64,000 nucleotides of DNA, from assembly GCF_963682185.1 (NCBI RefSeq), contig NZ_OY821667.1:5327033-5391032 (forward strand). The letters run 5' to 3'. This document shows, one piece after another, positions 38,176-46,467 of the stretch. Positions within the stretch are counted from its first letter, which is position 1. Each line of letters opens with the position of its first letter. The translations under genes and the position numbers were made by a program. The notes beneath the pieces are model-generated. The model did no database searches. It was not told the DNA's origin and saw only the letters and a list, made by a program, of their open reading frames with translations. The stretch is from an uncultured Cohaesibacter sp. (GTDB taxonomy: Bacteria > Pseudomonadota > Alphaproteobacteria > Rhizobiales > Cohaesibacteraceae).

Positions 38176-38925
38176 TTATTTGGCAGGAACGGTGCCGAAC
38201 CACTTCTTGTAAATAGCGTCATAGCGGCCGTCTTCTTTCATCGCGGCCAAAACCGTGTTGACCTTGCCGACCAGATCGCTGCCTTTGGGGAAGCCGATAC
38301 CATATTGCTGGGCCATCATCTGCTTGCCAACGGTTTTAACCTGACCGTTGCCAGCCTTCTTGATGTAGTAGAGCACGTTTGGCGTGTCATGCATGGCGGC
38401 ATCCACGCGGCCGGTGCGCAGCTCGAGATAGGCGTTGTCGATATTCGGGAATTTGCGCAGCTCGGTGCCCTCAAAATTTTCAGCCGCATAGTCAGAGGCG
38501 GAGGTGCCGGTCTTCACGGCAAGGGTCTTGCCCTTGAGGTCTTCAGCGCCCTTGATGTCACTGTCAGAGGATACCATCAGTAGAAAGCCGCTGTCATAGT
38601 AGCCATCCGAGAAATCGATAACCTCTTCGCGAGACGGTTTGATGGTGATGCCAGCCAGAGCAACATCCACCTGACCAGTCTGCAAGGCAGGAATGATGCC
38701 GGAGAAATCCATCGGGCGCAGTTCGTAAGAGAGGTCAAGATCCTTGGCGATCGCTTCCCACATGTCGATATCAAAGCCGGTATATTTATCGCCATCCTTA
38801 AACTCGAATGGCACGAATGCGGTGTCGGTCGCAACGATAAGGTCTTGGGCATTGACCGAGCCGGAGAAGAGGGCGCCTGTGACGGCAATGGCTGCAGCGC
38901 ATGCCAGATTGAGGAGAGATTTCAT
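38176..38925 (-). CDS. amino acid ABC transporter substrate-binding protein (family 3)
   Basis: Periplasmic receptor of 249 residues from the ATG at 38925, which gives signal peptide [20 protein letters not shown] with cleavage near VNAQ. Upstream in-frame codons would hide the signal. Family 3 motifs are [20 protein letters not shown] (then [11 protein letters not shown]), the [20 protein letters not shown] block and [16 protein letters not shown]. It is the first gene of the operon. Glutamine- or arginine-type ligands are usual, but the peptidase neighbour suggests a modified amino acid. Confidence 0.94.
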   Translation of the reverse strand: MKSLLNLACAAAIAVTGALFSGSVNAQDLIVATDTAFVPFEFKDGDKYTGFDIDMWEAIAKDLDLSYELRPMDFSGIIPALQTGQVDVALAGITIKPSREEVIDFSDGYYDSGFLLMVSSDSDIKGAEDLKGKTLAVKTGTSASDYAAENFEGTELRKFPNIDNAYLELRTGRVDAAMHDTPNVLYYIKKAGNGQVKTVGKQMMAQQYGIGFPKGSDLVGKVNTVLAAMKEDGRYDAIYKKWFGTVPAK

Positions 38926-39473
38926 AATGGTTCCCACATGGTTGATTTGGTGATGCTGAATTTTTTGGCACAGATATTTGCGTGCAATATTATTATGCAA
39001 ATTAATTTGCATATATTCTGCCTGAGTGCAAGGATATTGTTGTGAAAAAGTGGATGGTATGGTCTCACATCAGGAAATGACTATAAACCGCAGGAACGTC
39101 TGGATAATGTAAATAACTGATATTACAAAAAAATTCTCAAGATCATTTCATTTTACAAGTAATAGACGGGCAGATATTTGAATACAAATATGGTGTCTGA
39201 TTGAAACGAACGAGGAGCCCAAATCAGAAATTTAAGGCCTACTCAAGAGCTGTTGTCACCGCTCTAGGCACGCCATGGATAGAGGTTCTTGATGTGATAA
39301 ACACGCGGGGCAGGGGTTTATGCCAATCGATAAAGAGGCCTAATTGGTCGCCCATCTCCTCGCGCATCAATCCCGACTATGTTGCTTCGCTGGTCACAGC
39401 AGCAACAAAGAGAGCAGCTTTAATTAGGAAATGGATCCAAAGACGTTTCACCACTTTTGGTCTCAGCGAAAGC
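38926..39473. other. gap between amino-acid ABC operon and mprF
   Basis: About 548 bp of AT-rich sequence contain the promoter and palindrome of the amino-acid ABC operon. A plus-strand frame at 39201-39506 (101 codons, basic, no recognised family, running into mprF by 33 bp) is the only sizeable open frame; it could be a decayed gene, but nothing supports it as real. Confidence 0.45.
38994..39013. promoter_or_regulatory. perfect 20-bp palindrome, probable operator
   Basis: TATGCAAATTAATTTGCATA is an exact 20-bp palindrome located 69 bp upstream of the binding-protein ATG. Its position in the promoter zone of the amino-acid importer and its symmetry fit a dimeric repressor, most likely the RpiR protein encoded at the end of the same operon. 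Confidence 0.7.
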
Positions 39474-42086
39474 CTATTTCCAAAATATTTTTCCTGTACG
39501 GCGTGAAATGACCAAGGTCACATCTCTGAGCGCAGAAAGAGGAGAAACCCCCGGTGGCACCGCTACGAATCGGGGTTGCCATTGCGGTTGGAACTTCTGT
39601 TTAAAATCGCGCAAATCTTCGAAATTGTAGAAGTATCGTCCGTGCCGATACATAATAGAGCCGAACCGGCTCCAGAGCCTGGCGCCCTTACGAATCTCGA
39701 CCCCTGCAAGCGGCGCAAGGCTAAGGCTGAATTCTTTCGCTCCAGATTTACGAGAATAGTCGATCAATTCGACGAAGAAAAATTCCATTAAACCGCTTGC
39801 CTGATCGGGAGGATAGCGCATCATGTCAATCGATACGTGAGAACCGTCTCCCGGCCGAAGAATATTCGCAAAGGCCAAAAGCTGACCCGCGCGCTTGATT
39901 GTGGCGATCGAAAAATGTTGCAAATAGTCAGGATCAAACCGTCCGAGAGAAAAGCCTTTCTCCCCTCCGACCTTGTCGGTGATCCATGCATCTGAAATAG
40001 ATTTCAACTGATCAATGAAGGCCTGAGAATGAGGCGCTTGGTTGATTGTCAATTCAAGCCCGTCCTCAATGGCATGCTTGTGTGCTGCACGCATGGCTTC
40101 AAACGGAGTGTCAGTGAGGGTAAAATCAGATAACTCGATCTCTGCCTCTTCTCCAATCTTGTGGAGTGAAAAGCCCATCTCAGTCCAAAGCGGAAGATAG
40201 GCTTTACTCACTTCAAACATGACTGGATGGGCGGCATTATCATAAGCCTCCTCCCAGAATGACCAGACGAGTGGCTCGATGGCTTCTTTTGGACCAACCG
40301 GATCGGAATAGGCGATCCATTTGTTGCCCTGAACCGCATACATGATAAACGCCGTTTCGCTATCATTGAAAAACAGCTCCTTGTCCCCACTCAAGGCCAA
40401 ACAGGCTTTGGGATCATTCTGGCGGTCTATGATGGCCTGAGCCTTTTTCAGAGCGGCCTTGTTTGGTGTCCTCGTATGGTTTGCCGCAGGCTGAATGGCG
40501 AGCCAGACCGTCGAGAACAAGAACAACAACGATCCCGCCAAACCTGCACGCAAAGACCGAGAGGTATTGGAAATACTGGAAAAATCAGTCCACAAGTCGA
40601 TGCTGTAAGGGGGCGCTTCATGCATGAAGAAGAATACCGCCGCAGCACTAACGGCGATTCCACCTGCCAGAGCGAACCATCCCGGACTAAGCACACTGCG
40701 AGTTAATTTGGCAGAGCGGTTGAACAGACTCCGAAACGGCCAAAGAACGATGGCGGTAGATAAAAGGAGAAGCACGCTTTCCAAATCGAGTTTATTCATG
40801 AGAGCCGCGCCGGAAGCCACAGCCAGTGCACAAAGAGTGAGCCAATATGCACCAGATATCCTGCGGACAAGACCCTGACTGAGCATGATAAGCAATACCC
40901 CCAGAACAGCAGAGATGAGAGCCCCGCCTTCAAGAAAGATAGTTGCAAGCAGATCATCTGCGTCAATCTCGTCCGGGCGAACTGAAGGCATGAGCGCAAT
41001 CAAGAGAAGATATCCGCCAACACCGAAAACAGTCATACCAATCATCGGCGGAACCACTCCACTTGCTGCTTTTAGAACAGGCCGAAGTGGTTCTGATACA
41101 TCGCCAAACAACCCCGTTATGACACCCCCGGCAAGCCTTGCCTCATTGAGCGCCACAAAGACGAGAGCCAATGCAAAGGGCACAAGATAATAAATCAAAC
41201 GAAAGAGCAGCAGTGCTGCGGCAATCTGATCAAGGGGGATACTTCTGGGGAGGGCGGTTATGATAATCGTTTCGAATACACCAACCCCGCCCGGTACATG
41301 ACTGAGAACTCCGGCCATCGACGCAGCAGCAAAGACCGGCAGGAATGTTAAGAAATCCGGTCGAGCATCAGGCAACAAAACATATAGTGTAAGCGCCGCC
41401 ATGGAGGTGTCGACAAAAGTGAATGCTAGCTGCGAGAAGAGCACCCCTGGCGTCGGTGCGGATAGTTCGAATTTTCCCAATCGCAGGCTTTTGCCATTCA
41501 GGGACATTAGTAACAGAAACAGGACCACGGCCAAAGCCGCTGCACTAGCCAGAATTCTTAAGCTGTTGGGCGCGATAGGCAGAATATTGACAAGAGCGTA
41601 AGGATGAACTGCCAGAGCGGCCAGACCGATTACCGTTATGCCAAACCCGAAGGCTAAAGCAGCAAAAGTTGAAACGCTGGCAATTTCAAACAGGCTCAAC
41701 CCATAAGCCGAATACACCCGATAGCGCACGGCTCCGCCGGAAATGACGCTGACACCGATCGTATTGCCGAAGCTATAACCAAGGAATCCTCCGACGGCGA
41801 TGGCTTTTGCAGGAACGGATTTGCCAAGAGAGCGTAGCGCTGACCAATCATAACCAATTAGCGCTATGTATCCCATAGCCGTTGCCGAAAGGGCCGAAAC
41901 CAAAGTCAACCAAGGTGTCGTGCGCACCTGATCGATCACATCGGCGGCCTTGACCGGCTTCAATAGATGGTAAAGCGCGTATATACCGAGCACAAACAAA
42001 ACAAGAGCAAGCAGAATCGGCGCTGTTTTCTTTGCATAAGCGACCCAGTCGGATTGGGTTTGGCTATTGGAATTGGGAGTATCCAA
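39474..42086 (-). CDS. mprF: bifunctional phosphatidylglycerol lysyltransferase/flippase
   Basis: An 870-residue MprF-type protein. About 14 N-terminal membrane helices form the UPF0104-like flippase (GGFLGYSFGNTIGVSVISGG, VLSHVPGGVGVFETIIITA). The C-terminal cytosolic GNAT-like DUF2156 domain (residues ~550-860) transfers lysine or alanine from tRNA to phosphatidylglycerol (LSGDKELFFNDSETAFIMYA, MEFFFVELIDYSRKSGAKEF). The product gives resistance to cationic peptides and acid. The only upstream in-frame start is a TTG at 42086, since TGA occurs four codons before it, so initiation is probably weak. The gene stands alone between the amino-acid ABC operon and the LysR gene. Confidence 0.94.
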   Translation of the reverse strand: MDTPNSNSQTQSDWVAYAKKTAPILLALVLFVLGIYALYHLLKPVKAADVIDQVRTTPWLTLVSALSATAMGYIALIGYDWSALRSLGKSVPAKAIAVGGFLGYSFGNTIGVSVISGGAVRYRVYSAYGLSLFEIASVSTFAALAFGFGITVIGLAALAVHPYALVNILPIAPNSLRILASAAALAVVLFLLLMSLNGKSLRLGKFELSAPTPGVLFSQLAFTFVDTSMAALTLYVLLPDARPDFLTFLPVFAAASMAGVLSHVPGGVGVFETIIITALPRSIPLDQIAAALLLFRLIYYLVPFALALVFVALNEARLAGGVITGLFGDVSEPLRPVLKAASGVVPPMIGMTVFGVGGYLLLIALMPSVRPDEIDADDLLATIFLEGGALISAVLGVLLIMLSQGLVRRISGAYWLTLCALAVASGAALMNKLDLESVLLLLSTAIVLWPFRSLFNRSAKLTRSVLSPGWFALAGGIAVSAAAVFFFMHEAPPYSIDLWTDFSSISNTSRSLRAGLAGSLLFLFSTVWLAIQPAANHTRTPNKAALKKAQAIIDRQNDPKACLALSGDKELFFNDSETAFIMYAVQGNKWIAYSDPVGPKEAIEPLVWSFWEEAYDNAAHPVMFEVSKAYLPLWTEMGFSLHKIGEEAEIELSDFTLTDTPFEAMRAAHKHAIEDGLELTINQAPHSQAFIDQLKSISDAWITDKVGGEKGFSLGRFDPDYLQHFSIATIKRAGQLLAFANILRPGDGSHVSIDMMRYPPDQASGLMEFFFVELIDYSRKSGAKEFSLSLAPLAGVEIRKGARLWSRFGSIMYRHGRYFYNFEDLRDFKQKFQPQWQPRFVAVPPGVSPLSALRDVTLVISRRTGKIFWK

Positions 42087-42202
42087 CTTGGTCTCTCATT
42101 TTTAAAACGCGCAACGTCAGAACCAATAGCAGAAAGAGGAACGATGTGGCCCGACTAGAATCACCTGCTTACGCAGCATTTATGACAGTTTAATTGGCAA
42201 AA

Positions 42203-42222
42203 TTCTTACAAAATTGTAAGAA
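42203..42222 (-). terminator. probable terminator of the LysR gene
   Basis: An AT-rich 8-bp stem, TTCTTACA and TGTAAGAA around a 4-nt loop, is followed on the minus strand by TTTTGCC. It lies 55 bp past the LysR stop and before the mprF start. Confidence 0.55.
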
Positions 42223-42276
42223 GGGCGCCATTCTTTCGTTCCTCATCGGGAGTAACACCGACTACAAACGTCAATG

Positions 42277-43194
42277 CTATTCTACTGGCTCAAAACCGAA
42301 CTCCGGTATAAATGCCCGAAGCGCTTCGATGACCTCCACGATTCTTGGATCTGACTTTCGTTCGAGCAAAACATAGATCCCCATAAGCCAACTTGGAATA
42401 ACCTCATCGGGGGCCATTTCGATTTGAATTAGTCCTTTGCTGCTGAGAAATCCACTCAATTGAGCCGAATGCACCAGCACCATGTCGGTTTCCAGTACCA
42501 TGTCAACGCATGCGGACATGGAATTGGACATGAAAGTATGGCCAAACCAATCGGAGCGTGGTTCGTTTGCGTCGGCGCGTTGGCCGAGTTGTCTGTCTTC
42601 CGGTTGCACTGCAATGCAGGAAGGCCATTCAGTAATCTCGTCACGATGGCGCGGCAACTCGAGCAAGGGATGGCCAGGCCTGACATAATAGGCATCAGCA
42701 GCCATACCCAGCGGGATGAATTCCACTTCGCTGCGTTTGTTGAAATCGGGAATGATGTGTCCAACAAACAATGAGATATCACCAGCAAGCAAATGATCCA
42801 TACAGGCCATCATATTACCAACGCTGACATTGATAGAAACCTTTGGAAAAGTCTGATGATGCTTGATTAAATAATCTTTGAAGAATTGCGTCCAGGTAGA
42901 ATACCCCGTACCAATACTTATGCCATGCTCACGCTCTTCTCGAAGTTGATCAATATTGTCTATCGCATTTGCATAAATCCGACGCATTAGATGTGCGCTT
43001 TTATAAAGCGTCTCGCCATAAGTGGTCAGTCGTACCCCACGAGAAGATCGCTTGAACAGTTTGACTTTCATTTTCTGTTCAAGTTTCTTAATGTTATAGG
43101 TAAGCGCAGGCTGAGATATCAATAACTTACTAGATGCTGCAGCAAAAGATCCAGCGTCTGCGACTTCTAAAAATTGCTCTAATGTGCGATCCAT
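42277..43194 (-). CDS. LysR-family transcriptional regulator
   Basis: A 305-residue protein. The N-terminal HTH (residues 1-60) contains LEQFLEVADAGSFAAASSKL and LISQPALTYNIKKLEQKMKV, with the R-G-V-R-L-T wing. The effector domain has the ISIGTGYSTWTQFF opening. Sequence is unlike the LysR at 431-1357. It is divergent from the TRAP/GH4 operon across a 297-bp gap, so it is the likely activator of that system. Confidence 0.92.
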   Translation of the reverse strand: MDRTLEQFLEVADAGSFAAASSKLLISQPALTYNIKKLEQKMKVKLFKRSSRGVRLTTYGETLYKSAHLMRRIYANAIDNIDQLREEREHGISIGTGYSTWTQFFKDYLIKHHQTFPKVSINVSVGNMMACMDHLLAGDISLFVGHIIPDFNKRSEVEFIPLGMAADAYYVRPGHPLLELPRHRDEITEWPSCIAVQPEDRQLGQRADANEPRSDWFGHTFMSNSMSACVDMVLETDMVLVHSAQLSGFLSSKGLIQIEMAPDEVIPSWLMGIYVLLERKSDPRIVEVIEALRAFIPEFGFEPVE

Positions 43195-43491
43195 ATACCC
43201 TTATCTCCTGAACAATTGTCGCACTTTGCTATAAAAATTATTTATATTAGTGCCGTTTTTTTGTATTGGATTTAAAGCCTCAGGAAATTTATATTCGCGC
43301 CAAGTCATTTGTCAATTCCAGTAAACCTGAAATTGCCATATGCAAAAAGAGGGTATTTTTACGCGTGATATCACTATAACGCATTGTTATCCAACCATGG
43401 TGGAGGCTTTCAAAGTAGTCATGATGGGTAATACGTAAAAATACTTTCTTTGTCTCAAGTTTATAATTCTCGTTTCGAAAGGGAGAAAGTC
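43195..43491. promoter_or_regulatory. divergent promoter region of LysR gene and TRAP operon
   Basis: A gap of 297 bp that is AT-rich near the LysR side. It must hold both promoters. Several A/T stretches resemble LysR T-N11-A boxes, but none stands out enough to name. GGGAGAAAGTC provides the ribosome-binding site of the dctP-type gene. Confidence 0.5.
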
Positions 43492-44472
43492 ATGAGACTT
43501 GGAAAGATCGGAACACTTCTGGTTGCTTCAATCGCATTCGGGGCTCTTAGCTCTTCTGCATTCGCTCTTACACTCAAAGTGTCGGATTCTCACAATAACA
43601 ATCACTCAACCGTTGTTGCTCTGAAAGAGTTCAGCTCTGCTATTGAAGAGCGCACTGGCGGCGATGTTAAAGTGCAGGTATTCGGCGCTGGTGTGCTTGG
43701 CACTGAATCGGAAATGATCAACCAGCTGCGCATGGGTATTCTGGACATGGTGCGGACCGCACCAACCGATCTGGAAAAATTCAACCCAACCTATAGTGCT
43801 TTCCTGCTGCCTTATCTGTTCAAGGATGACGCTGGCGTCGAGAAGGCCATGAACGCAGTTAAAGAAGATGTGTTCCATTCTCATCCGGATTCCGGTTTCA
43901 TGGGGCTTGCCTGGAACACAGCAGGCGCCCGCAGCTTCTATACCGTGAACAAAGAAATCAACAGCCCGGACGATCTGGCTGGTTTGAAAATCCGCGTGCC
44001 AAATAGTCGTTCCATGACCCGGGCCGTTGAAATGCTCGGCGCAACAGCAACACCTGTGCCTTGGGGTGAAGTTTACACCGCTCTGCAGCAGGGCATCGTT
44101 GATGGTGCTGAAGGCAGCCCAACCTCTCTGATTGATGGTAAATTCGTTGAAGTCATTCGTCACTTCTCCTTTGACCGTCACTTCACGATCCCAGATGTAC
44201 TGATCATCAGCAGCAAGACCTGGGAAAAATTGAACGATGAGCAGAAAGCAATCTTTAAGGACGAAGCAGAAAACTACACCAAGCGTGTTGCTGCTCTTGA
44301 AGAAGAGAAGGTTGCCAAAGCGATCGAACAATCCAAAAAACAGGGTGTGACCTTCAAGGAGGTTGACCTGGCCCCCTTCAAAGCGCGTGTCATGCCGCTC
44401 TATGACGAGCTGCGCGCTAACAATAAAGAAGCTGCAGAGATCGTATCTCGCATTGAAGCAGCTCAAGAGTAA
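43492..44472 (+). CDS. TRAP transporter substrate-binding protein (DctP family)
   Basis: Periplasmic receptor of 326 residues from ATG 43492. The signal peptide is MRLGKIGTLLVASIAFGALS, with cleavage after SSAFA. DctP hallmarks are VPNSRSMTRAVEMLGATATP, PVPWGEVYTALQQGIVDGAE and the conserved arginine in GLKIRVPNSR that binds the ligand carboxylate. The ligand is therefore probably an organic or sugar acid. It is the first gene of a dctPQM-GH4 operon. A strong palindromic hairpin follows. Confidence 0.94.
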   Translation: MRLGKIGTLLVASIAFGALSSSAFALTLKVSDSHNNNHSTVVALKEFSSAIEERTGGDVKVQVFGAGVLGTESEMINQLRMGILDMVRTAPTDLEKFNPTYSAFLLPYLFKDDAGVEKAMNAVKEDVFHSHPDSGFMGLAWNTAGARSFYTVNKEINSPDDLAGLKIRVPNSRSMTRAVEMLGATATPVPWGEVYTALQQGIVDGAEGSPTSLIDGKFVEVIRHFSFDRHFTIPDVLIISSKTWEKLNDEQKAIFKDEAENYTKRVAALEEEKVAKAIEQSKKQGVTFKEVDLAPFKARVMPLYDELRANNKEAAEIVSRIEAAQE

Positions 44473-44500
44473 GGTGAGCGGTATCTAACCCTCGTACGAT

Positions 44501-44527
44501 GTGTTTCCGGCTTTAAGCCGGAAACAC
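44501..44527 (+). terminator. 27-bp palindromic stem-loop between receptor and permease genes
   Basis: Arms of 13 bp, GTGTTTCCGGCTT and AAGCCGGAAACAC, surround a single T, so the RNA would form a stem of about 11 bp with a tight loop. There is no T-run. It most likely protects the dctP mRNA 3' end or attenuates transcription, giving excess receptor. Confidence 0.65.
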
Positions 44528-44560
44528 TGCCTTTCTCCTCTAATTAAGGCACAAACCTTC

Positions 44561-45052
44561 ATGGTGAAATTTCGGAATTATTTGGAAAAGGCTGTGTTGT
44601 CTCTGATCACGGTCTTTCTGGTCCTGCTCGTTGTGATGGCATCCTGGCAGGTCTTCGCTCGCTACATCCTCAATGCTCCGCCCCAATTTACGGACGAAGC
44701 CATGCGGTTCACGATGATCTGGTTGGTCTATCTGGGTGCCGCTCTCGCCTTCGGTATCACGGATCGCCATATGTCACTTGGCCTTTTCAAGGACATGTTC
44801 AAGGGGCGGACCCGTATCATGTTTGAGGTGTTCAGCTTCGTATGTGTCCTGGTGTTCTGCCTGATCGTCATGATCAAGGGTGGTATCGCACTTTTCCTTA
44901 TTGGGGAGGGCCAGTATTCAGACAGCATGAACCTGCCAATGAACTGGGTGTATGTGATTATTCCCTTCTCGGGTTTCCTTTCGATCCTGCTCAAAACACA
45001 GAATTTTGTTGAGGTCGTAAAAGATATAAGGAGCGGTTCGGATGGATTCTAA
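44561..45052 (+). CDS. TRAP transporter small permease (DctQ family)
   Basis: A 163-residue protein from ATG 44561, with four membrane helices. The conserved W-Q-V-F-x-R-Y pattern occurs as ASWQVFARYILN, followed by FTDEAMRFTMIWLVYLGAAL and the D-R-H motif in GITDRHMSLGL. The in-frame GTG at 44501 lies inside the palindrome and is unlikely as a start. The gene overlaps the large permease start by 11 bases. Confidence 0.93.
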   Translation: MVKFRNYLEKAVLSLITVFLVLLVVMASWQVFARYILNAPPQFTDEAMRFTMIWLVYLGAALAFGITDRHMSLGLFKDMFKGRTRIMFEVFSFVCVLVFCLIVMIKGGIALFLIGEGQYSDSMNLPMNWVYVIIPFSGFLSILLKTQNFVEVVKDIRSGSDGF

Positions 45053-46346
45053 TCTTGTCATCATGATCCTGTTGCCGTTGTTTCTGATCTTCATGTTCTC
45101 CGGCATCCCGATTGCAATCGGTATCGGCCTGAGTTCTCTGGCGGCAATCCTTGTTATTCTTCCCTTTGATATGGTGGCCTTTCAGGGCGCCCAGAAGATG
45201 TTTGGCGGCATCAACAGCTTTGGGATGCTGGCAGTTCCCTTCTTCATGCTCGCCGGCAACATCATGAACCATGGCGGTATTGCCAGGAAGCTGATTGATC
45301 TTGCTCTTATGTTTGGTGGCCGCATGCCGGGCGCTCTGGCGCACGCCAACGTTATGGGCAACATGCTGTTTGGTACATTGTCCGGTTCTGGCATGGCCTG
45401 CACGGCAGCTATCGGCGGCACTATGGCCCCGATTCAGAAGGAAAAGGGCTATGACCCGGCATTCTCTGCTGCGATCAATATTGCATCCGGCCCCGTCGGC
45501 ATGCTTATTCCGCCGAGCGGACTGCTGATCCTGTTCTCAATCGTCAGTGGTGGCGTTTCTGTTGCTGGCTTGTTCATGGGCGGCTGGATTCCCGGCATCC
45601 TGTGGGGTGTAGCCGTGATGATTGTAGCCTACTTCATGGCAAAGAAGCACAACCTGCCAACCGAGAAATCCAACCGCACGTTCGGTCAGAAACTAAAAGT
45701 CTTCTGGGACGCAGTTCCAGCCCTGATGCTGATTGTCATCGTTATGGGCGGCATTGTTGGTGGCGTATTCACCGCTACGGAAGGTGCTGCGGTCGCTGTT
45801 GTCTACAGCCTGCTGCTTTCTTTCTACTACAGAACCATCAGTGGCAAAATGCTGCTGAAAACCTTGAGTGATACCGCCCTTACAACCGGCGTTATTCTCT
45901 TCCTGGTGGCAGTTTCGAGCTTGATGAGCTGGATCATGGCTTATGCGCAGATTCCGCAGATGATCGGCGAAACGCTTCTGCAACTGACCGATAACCGCAT
46001 CGTTCTGCTGCTGATCATCAACATCTCCCTGCTCATTCTGGGCACCTTCATGGACGCCACACCGGCGATCCTGATTTTCACACCGATCCTGATGCCAATC
46101 TGTACCGGCATGTTCGGGATGGACCCGATCCACTTTGGCGTAATGATGATTTTCAACCTCGGTATCGGGAACATCACTCCGCCTGTTGGCTGCGTGCTCT
46201 TTGTGGGCGCGGCAGTGGGGGATACGAAGATCGAAAAGATCATTCCGTTCCTTCTCCCGGTCTTCGCGGTTCTGTTCGGTGTGCTGTTGCTTGTTACCTA
46301 CGTTCCGTCCTTGACGCTGTTCCTGCCACACCTTATCGGGCTCTGA
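45042..46346 (+). CDS. TRAP transporter large permease (DctM family)
   Basis: A 434-residue protein with about 12 helices. The diagnostic segments are LSGSGMACTAAIGGTMAPIQ, AINIASGPVGMLIPPSGLLI, FMDATPAILIFTPILMPIC and IGNITPPVGCVLFVGAAVGD. It forms the Na+-driven transport unit with DctQ. The GGAGCGGTTCGG sequence in dctQ provides coupling. The downstream gene is a glycosidase, so the transported acid is probably a uronide or uronic-acid-containing glycoside. Confidence 0.95.
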   Translation: MDSNLVIMILLPLFLIFMFSGIPIAIGIGLSSLAAILVILPFDMVAFQGAQKMFGGINSFGMLAVPFFMLAGNIMNHGGIARKLIDLALMFGGRMPGALAHANVMGNMLFGTLSGSGMACTAAIGGTMAPIQKEKGYDPAFSAAINIASGPVGMLIPPSGLLILFSIVSGGVSVAGLFMGGWIPGILWGVAVMIVAYFMAKKHNLPTEKSNRTFGQKLKVFWDAVPALMLIVIVMGGIVGGVFTATEGAAVAVVYSLLLSFYYRTISGKMLLKTLSDTALTTGVILFLVAVSSLMSWIMAYAQIPQMIGETLLQLTDNRIVLLLIINISLLILGTFMDATPAILIFTPILMPICTGMFGMDPIHFGVMMIFNLGIGNITPPVGCVLFVGAAVGDTKIEKIIPFLLPVFAVLFGVLLLVTYVPSLTLFLPHLIGL

Positions 46347-46467
46347 TTACAGGTTCCTCGTCACTGAAAATGGCTCTTGGCCGCCAATCTTGGCGACCAG
46401 GGTCTACGGTGCTGGCCGCATCTCAGTTTAACTCATTCACATGATTACAAACTCGAAAGCCTAGCTT

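Noticed and set aside
39201..39506. 101-codon plus-strand frame between the amino-acid operon and mprF
   Set aside because: No recognised family, no ribosome-binding site, and it runs into mprF in the opposite direction; at most a gene remnant.
43606..44466. 286-codon minus-strand frame over dctP
   Set aside because: Antisense shadow of a clear TRAP receptor gene.
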